Of a DNA stretch of 64,000 bases, positions 58,168 through 64,000 are shown one piece after another. Both the position numbers and the translations under genes were made by a program. A model generated the notes under the pieces. The model saw only the letters and a program-made list of their open reading frames with translations. It was not told the DNA's origin and ran no database searches. How positions within the stretch are numbered: the stretch's first letter is position 1; the number at the start of each line of letters is the position of its first letter. The DNA lies in NCBI GenBank assembly GCA_021432635.1, contig MU270055.1, positions 496,001 to 560,000 of the forward strand, in the 5' to 3' direction. The DNA comes from Thozetella sp. PMI_491 (Eukaryota > Ascomycota > Sordariomycetes > Chaetosphaeriales > Chaetosphaeriaceae).

Positions 58168-58373
58168 GGTAGGTCTCCTTCCCACTTGTCACTCTCTCGC
58201 CTGGCTATTCAGACTGTGCATGCAGCCGATAGCGAACGCCAGCTCCCTAGGAATCGCATGGTTACCATCTTTGCTTCAAAACTCCCGCTCGTCCTATTCT
58301 CTGAACCACTTCGATCGCGAGACGGCTTCATTTGATAGGAACGGGAGTCGTTGAGGCCAAGTGGTGCCGGTCT

Positions 58374-58417
58374 GCCTTTGGTACGCCTTTGGTACGCCTT
58401 TGGTACGCCTTTGGTAC
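58374..58417 (+). repeat. 11-bp minisatellite, four perfect copies
   Basis: GCCTTTGGTAC is repeated four times without change. Each junction makes GTACGCC. No ORF with protein-like composition spans it. Confidence 0.9.
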
Positions 58418-61211
58418 GGCACTACTAGACACTATCCAAGCCATAACCTCGGGATACAGAGCAGGGGAGCAGAGCCCCCGCTCCCCGGATAGTCTTGTAC
58501 GTGCTTGCTCCTTAGGTGGTCTCTCGCATGATGGAGGGAGGGCATGTTGGTTTGCCCTCTGTCGCACACACAGATGCAAAGTACTGTACAAGTGAACATG
58601 GACACTGTGCAGTGCTGTCGTTGTCGTCACTGCACCGCACCGTGGGGGTACGACCTGGGTGTCGCAGTTTGACTCGGTCCTGCAGTACTCCCGTGGTCCC
58701 TATGGTCCATCTGGAACTAGACTGCCGGGGGCGAGCTCACGCCCGGGGGGTTTGGGGATTGCGGCCGACGAGGCTGATGGCCCCTCCCCTCTGAGATACG
58801 TCTAGAGCTACACCCCAACGGATCGACAAGGCGATGGTATCTTCCTCAAAGGAGGGGATAAGCGAGGTGGCAAAACGGTTCCCGCACCCAAAGTCGACTG
58901 CGGCGTAGCCTAGGCCAGTCGCTGGTCTTTCTCTTAATGGCTTGTTGACTTTCCCCTTTTATTTTATTTTTATTTTACTTCCCAGCGTGGGTGGAGCCGT
59001 ATCGCTAGCCACCCGGTCGGCGAATAATTACCTCGCTCTGACCCACCCCCAGTCTAAATCTCTCCGCTCTGAGCCGCCTCCCAGACATAACTCCGGTCGT
59101 ACGTACAGTTAGTAGGTACGCACTACAGAACAGCAGGGTCAGCAGCTGGTCGCTGCCAAGCCAAGGTTGGGAGGGAATTTGGGCGACATGCCTTCCGCAA
59201 TTCTTGGGGCAGGGGCTTGTCTATATACAAAAACCAGATCATACATAAATTTATGCAGGCGCTCAGCTGCCGTGAGTTAACACCTCCGGGAAGCGACTCT
59301 AAGCGCGATTTGCTTGGCAGCGCGCTCGGGGATGCATGTGCATTTGTTCCGTCGCGGCAGACCGCGGCATGAACCGTCCAAGCCGCCTCTGGCCACAACC
59401 AGAACATACGAGGGGCTTCGCTTGTATGGGTTTGCCCAAGCCGCCTTCCTTCCGGGATTCCCGAGGGCGCGCGTAGCCCATGGGCCTGTTGCCCGCCTTG
59501 TGGTTGGCATGGGCAAGCCGTTTGGGAGAGCACAAGTAGACAATTCCCAACAGCACTTTTTAAACCTACCGGGGTGCGCGGTCCACCCTCACGGCTTGTT
59601 TAGGCACCTCACTCGTGTTTAGACTCGCCAAGTTTCACACCTGGGCGGGCCTACCTCCCTGTCTAGGTCTAGCATGTTAGCGCCTTGCATTATTAGAGCA
59701 ACCCGCCTTTTGAGCCCGCCGTTGCGACCGTGGAGGGAAATCCCGAGCCTGGTCTCTTCGAGCCCTCTCTCTTCTCGGGCAGTTCCGCGTACATATCTAA
59801 CACGGCCTGTTGTCCGGACGGACTGTCATCTTCGTCAAGACATGCTTTCACAGGGAATCCCCCCCGCGCGCCAGGCCGTGTCAATCCCTGCAACCCCTCC
59901 CCCCTCCCCAACAGTTCACAAAGCTGGAAGACAGCAGTAGAGAAAAAGGGTCAGCCAGTTCTCAGCCCAGGCCTGTCCAATAGAGCCATACCAACCCGGA
60001 AACCTGTCAAGACACCCCAATCATAACATGCGATGCCCGTGCAGGCAGGAGGGCAGGAACTGGGCTCTTCACACACCACATGCCTCATGATACTTCTCAA
60101 ATCTACCTCTTCATAGCTGCCGACCTTGCTTCTCGTGCAGTAAGCTCGTGTTCATTCTCCCACCTGAAGCTTGGCACAGGCCCAGCTAACTGCGCCCAAC
60201 CATTTGCATACTTCCACAGGGAGAGATACGTCCAGACAGAGCACAACGGAGTTGCCAGGGGAAGGTTTTTGTTGCCTCCCTTGACTTTTCTCTCGTCGCA
60301 CCTTCTGGACAACCCCCCCACGAGTTGCTCCCACACGTTTGCCTACTGGTAAACACTGCTGGAGCTCGGGTACACCATGGTGGTCCCATACCCCTGCTGA
60401 TGAGTGGCTCTCGATCTGTAGAAACTGCGAGGGAGGGAGAGATCGAGACATAGGCAGCCTATCGAAACCGCACAGCTGCGCAACCGCCGCGAGAGCAGTC
60501 ACTTGCGGCCTCTCCCCCTCCCCCTCCCCCTACCCCTTCCCCCCCTCTTCCTTCATCCTCCCCCGGAAGCCAACGGTGCTGGGTCTTGTGTGTGATTGCA
60601 CTATTACGCAGAAAGCCCACCCCAGGTTACCTGCAAGCGGACTGGCCCGTGTGCCTCGGTCAGGCTGTCCTGAACCAAAGCCGAGCCGTATCACCCTGCT
60701 CTGCCACCCTCCCATATCTCACCGAGGCACACGGCACGCCAAAGGTGGGATGGCTCAGAGCCTCGTCCTGCGGGTGTCTATGTGTAACTGAGACCTCATG
60801 TCACACGGCCGGTCGCACCCTAAGGGGAGGATATATCAGTGTGCGCTTGGGGCAAGGAGTATACTCTACTATTGGCGGAGGCCATTTGTGCTCAAAGGCC
60901 GACCTAGCTCTGCTTTCTAGTGCGCCCTCGAAGCCGTGGTATAATGGCTATCCCATCTACCATGACGTTGCATGGTGCTAGATCGAAAGTTATCCCGGGA
61001 CCACTGCCGATACTCCCTCCCGCACCCCCTTGGGCCCCCCACGCGGCGGGCTCAAACCCTTTGCGAGAGCTACTGCTCTCGCGTGCCGCCCCCCCCCTCC
61101 CGGCTCCCACCCACCCACCCCTTCCTCCCTTCCCTTCAAATACTTCTGCCCTCTTGTCGTGGTAAGAACAGAACTTGCTGCCTACTTGGCTGACACCTTG
61201 TTGCTCTCACC

Positions 61212-61287
61212 GCTGCTGCCGTTACCGTTCTTGTTGCTACCGTTGCTGCCGTTGTTGCTGCCGTTGTTGCTGCCGTTGTTGCTGCTA
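61212..61287 (+). repeat. Imperfect GTT/GCC triplet tract
   Basis: Units of GTTGTTGCTGCC and shorter variants run for about 75 bases. Frames read as Leu/Pro or Val/Ala strings with no flanking protein-like sequence, so this is a simple repeat. Confidence 0.7.
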
Positions 61288-63146
61288 ACCCCGTCTCGAT
61301 TCTGCCGCGCTGCCGTGGTAGCCCGTCTGGCAAACGGATGCTATGTATATCTAGTGAGCATCGGTGAGGGGGGCGGCCCTACGCGGGGATGGAACATACG
61401 TTGTCACCTTTGGCTCTGCGGATGCGAGCGGCGGCGGCCTCATCCATCATCCCTCGAGGCATAGTGACAAACAGGGGACCGTGCGAATGAAGCTTGGTAT
61501 GAGCAAAAGCAGAAGAAAGAGGCAGGCTGAATGTGAAGCGCGAGAGTAGTCACGATGTGGGAATGGAGTGAAGACAAGAGACTAAAGGGAACTCTTGGGG
61601 GGGCGGCCCCCTCTCCTTGATATAGGGAGCACGGGGGCAGGGAGGTCAACGTAGAGGGCGAGTGGCTCCCTAAGCAACAAGCCCCTGCCTCCCTCGACAA
61701 TGAGAACATTGCTTTTCACGGGAGCGGTGCCGTTCGGCAGCGCGCCGGTATACGCGGCTGGCTCGTTTGGGTTTTGGCCAATGTTTGGTCAAAAGGGTCA
61801 TCGTGGGCCACTTGTAGCTTGCGTCCCACAAGCTTAGGCCAAAGTCGATTCAGTTCCAAGACGGACTGGTCTCGCCTTGGGCCCCTAGATAAGCCACGGG
61901 TAAGAACTACTCCGACATATATGACGCCTCGAGCTGGCTAGGCTTCCTTGTCCTCGTCACAGTATATGGCGCCGGGCAGACAAAAGAAAGGAGCATTCCC
62001 ATTAGGGATTGGCGCAGCTGCCGTACTTGCCCATGCCAACCTATTGCTAGCCCGGATCACCCATTGTACCAGGTCATCTCCGTTTGTGAGTGCCTATTCA
62101 GCAAGTTTCGTGGAGCTGCGAGAAGGACAAGAAGTCCCTCACCTGGCACCTGGCCGGATTAGGTGAAAGTTGCAAAACGTCAACCACACCACGAGGAGAG
62201 GGTAAGGAAGAAAGAAAGAAAATGGGGTGTGGGTGTGGGCGTGCTTGCATGTGCATGCTCGACTGGGACGACAAGATGGAGGCTGGGGATAGGACAGGAA
62301 ATCTTGCGTACGCGGATGACACACAAGCGAACACAAACAGACTGATAAGAAATGCGGAAAGCCATGGGCAAGCTCTAACACACCTCGTGGAGACACGGGT
62401 GCTAATAACGACAGCGGCTAGATGTAGCCATTGAGCAGTGAGAGCCGGCCAGCCAGCCGGGACACGGTGGTCTGGACTGGCCTAAGCACTCTGTTTCGTC
62501 ATGATCCCTCTTCCTCAAGTACCTAGCTGAGTGCTGCGGGAGCCAAGGGTGGCGGCAACCGAGACCCCAGGTTGCTCGATCGATTGGCCCCGTGCCAGAC
62601 CAAGCCCTAGTTCGAGCCCCTAGGGACGGGATCGCACCCGGCGCTCGTAGGCTTTGCTAACTCAAAGCCTTGGTCCGCATTGTCGCGTTCGCGGCCCGCG
62701 CCCGCATCTTAGAGCCTAGAGGCGTTGTCTGAGTACATTGGAGCGCCCCTTGCCGGCACACCTCGGGTGCCCCCTTCTCACCGGGGACCCTGGTATTAAT
62801 CGGCTCACCGCCAGCTTGGTAAGGTTTGCGGCTAAGTCTACAGGATTGCGTCGCAGCCTATCGTCCCGCTCAATTTAGTGATGATCCAAGCCCGGAACCC
62901 AACTGGTGATAGAGAGGGTGTTAGACTGGCGTCTTGGAGCGTCAATTCACAACAACAGGGGCACTGGGCTGTTGTACACTCTCTCAGTCACCCTCTCATC
63001 TCAAGGACCTGATTGAATCTCTCCAGAACGGTATTATTTTCTCATCAACGGTCATGACTGTTCTAGCGGCTAGCCTCCAGGTAATCTACAGATATGGCAG
63101 CTATAGCGCCCCCATCAAGCCACCGCGGTAGGCACCCCCCTTTGGT

Positions 63147-64000
63147 TTAGTGGTGGTGCGAATGAAGTGGATCGCCGCGCGCAGCGAGAACATTTTGACA
63201 CTTGGCGAGGATGGCAGCTTGCCTCGACACCTCAGCGAGTCTCCCGATCACTTCCTTGTTTCCGTCCACAAAACCGTAGAGGGCATAGGGAATGCCCACC
63301 TCTTGACAGAACTGCTGAACCAGCTTCTGAGTCCTACGGAGGTTGTGCCTGGGGATACGGGGGTAGAGGTGGTGGATGGCCTGGAACTGCAGGCCTCCGT
63401 GAACGAAGTCGAGCCACTGGGGGCAATCTACATCCATGGTCGTGCGTAGCATCTTTTGGGGGAAGGACTCATGCACGCCCAGGTCTGCAGTGCTCATAGC
63501 GAAGTGAGAGAGCGTGATCTGGCAGTGAAGCGGCATGGTGGTCATGTGGCTGATCAGGACGAACATAAATCGGTCCCAGTTCGAGTCGATGCACTTGTAC
63601 AGGATGCCATAGCCAAACCACGACCAGAAGAATACGTTGCCAGCAAGTTCCAGCCACCTGTGCCATGCGGCCGGGCCTTTCCTGGGGCCGAGTCCGAGAA
63701 TGAGATACTCCCATGATAGGCGGTAGAGGTTAAAGCGGCCAAAGAGAAGGAGGATATAGTACATGTAGTGCTGGACCTGGATGAGGACCTTGGCCGCTGC
63801 GTCGTACTCCATCACACGCTCGTAGTAGGACGAAGTGAGGGAGCCCAGGAACCGGTGGGAGATGGCGAAGAAAGGCATGTGCTCGATGTCGGGGTCGTGC
63901 TCTGGCGAGTTGGTCACGATATGGTGGACATTGTGGTTGCGTTTCCACCAGCCTATGGACAGACCGCCGAGGAAATCGGCAACGAGGATGCCGATAACCG
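63147..64000 (-). CDS. Delta-8 (sphingolipid) fatty-acid desaturase, C-terminal part
   Basis: Membrane di-iron front-end desaturase of the endoplasmic reticulum that inserts the delta-8 double bond in the long-chain base used for fungal glucosylceramide. The gene runs off the right edge; 283 codons plus stop are visible. The second histidine box (HNVHH) and the HDPDIEH stretch that follows are near the edge. The third box is QFQAIHH, with the Gln typical of cytochrome-b5-fused front-end desaturases. Two pairs of hydrophobic segments lie between boxes two and three (about 63860-63560 on the minus strand). The N-terminal cytochrome b5 domain and the HDAGH-type first box would be beyond 64000. 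The end is His-rich (HSHHH). Delta-8 versus another front-end specificity is inferred from overall resemblance. Confidence 0.88.
   Translation of the reverse strand, partial: VIGILVADFLGGLSIGWWKRNHNVHHIVTNSPEHDPDIEHMPFFAISHRFLGSLTSSYYERVMEYDAAAKVLIQVQHYMYYILLLFGRFNLYRLSWEYLILGLGPRKGPAAWHRWLELAGNVFFWSWFGYGILYKCIDSNWDRFMFVLISHMTTMPLHCQITLSHFAMSTADLGVHESFPQKMLRTTMDVDCPQWLDFVHGGLQFQAIHHLYPRIPRHNLRRTQKLVQQFCQEVGIPYALYGFVDGNKEVIGRLAEVSRQAAILAKCQNVLAARGDPLHSHHH

Larger units (their letters stand above)
57712..63146. other. 5.4 kb intergenic region
   Basis: The longest spacer in the window. No supported gene on either strand. It holds an 18-bp tandem pair within GGTA-rich DNA (58096-58170), four copies of an 11-bp repeat (58374-58417), T/A-rich patches (58950-58980), pyrimidine-rich stretches (60510-60560) and an imperfect GTT/GCC triplet tract (61212-61287). 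The promoter of VAC14 lies at its left end; the right end is the 3' flank of the desaturase gene. Confidence 0.6.

Noticed and set aside
60930-61015. tRNA-like start (TGGTATAATGG) with a near-matching acceptor stem
   Set aside because: No T-arm stem, no TTCRANY loop and no sensible anticodon arm; treated as chance.
62605-62660. GTTCGAGCCCC string resembling a tRNA B box
   Set aside because: No A box at the right distance and no acceptor stem; it is only part of a CCCTAG/CTAGGG hairpin.
1-64000. Transposons, RIP-mutated DNA, CRISPR or viral insertions
   Set aside because: No transposase, reverse transcriptase or integrase frames, terminal repeats, AT-rich RIP tracts or spacer-repeat arrays were visible.

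Overview
The window is nuclear DNA from a filamentous ascomycete (Pezizomycotina, most likely Sordariomycetes). The protein set is fungal (POM152, SKN7 with joined HSF-type and receiver domains, metacaspase, ApsB/Mto1, VAC14). Most genes are split by short GT-AG introns of about 50-130 nt. The spacers carry CT-rich tracts, TACC/GGTA-type repeats and long poly-G runs. I see no bacterial operons, CRISPR array, rRNA, convincing tRNA, intact transposon or secondary-metabolite cluster.

Layout, left to right: POM152 nucleoporin (+, 1027-4929); a 5 kb spacer; SKN7 response regulator/transcription factor (+, 9982-12369); a 3.6 kb spacer; eIF2B epsilon (+, 16005-18388), convergent with a Dal5-type MFS permease (-, 18605-20646); a zinc metallopeptidase with a C-terminal jacalin-like lectin domain (-, 21858-24453); a 4.6 kb spacer; a Whi5/Nrm1-type G1/S repressor (+, 29064-30213); a 2.9 kb spacer holding a dense CCAAT/CGCG promoter-like cluster with no recognisable ORF; a Ser/Thr-rich single-pass membrane protein with NPF/DPF endocytic motifs (-, 33109-35148); an unknown conserved-looking protein (+, 38546-40866); a metacaspase (+, 45404-47346); the ApsB/Mto1 CM1 protein (-, 48125-52435), head-to-head with augmin subunit HAUS1 (+, 53131-54084); VAC14 (-, 54270-57711), convergent with HAUS1; a 5.4 kb spacer with short tandem repeats; and the 3' part of a sphingolipid delta-8 desaturase (-, cut by the right edge).

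There are 13 protein genes in 64 kb (about one per 5 kb), sparse for this group, and nearly all the excess is intergenic. The genes are mostly single-copy housekeeping and do not form one pathway. The best functional link is the divergent ApsB/HAUS1 pair: two microtubule-nucleation factors sharing a 695 bp promoter with two perfect ACGCGT (MCB) hexamers. A Whi5-like repressor, whose family acts on the factors that bind such boxes, lies 18 kb away.

All exon boundaries were worked out by eye from splice signals, frame continuity and family resemblance. No searches or alignments were run. I did not find a clearly new multi-gene system; the orphan promoter-like cluster at 30.9-31.2 kb and the shared ApsB/HAUS1 promoter are the most worthwhile follow-ups.
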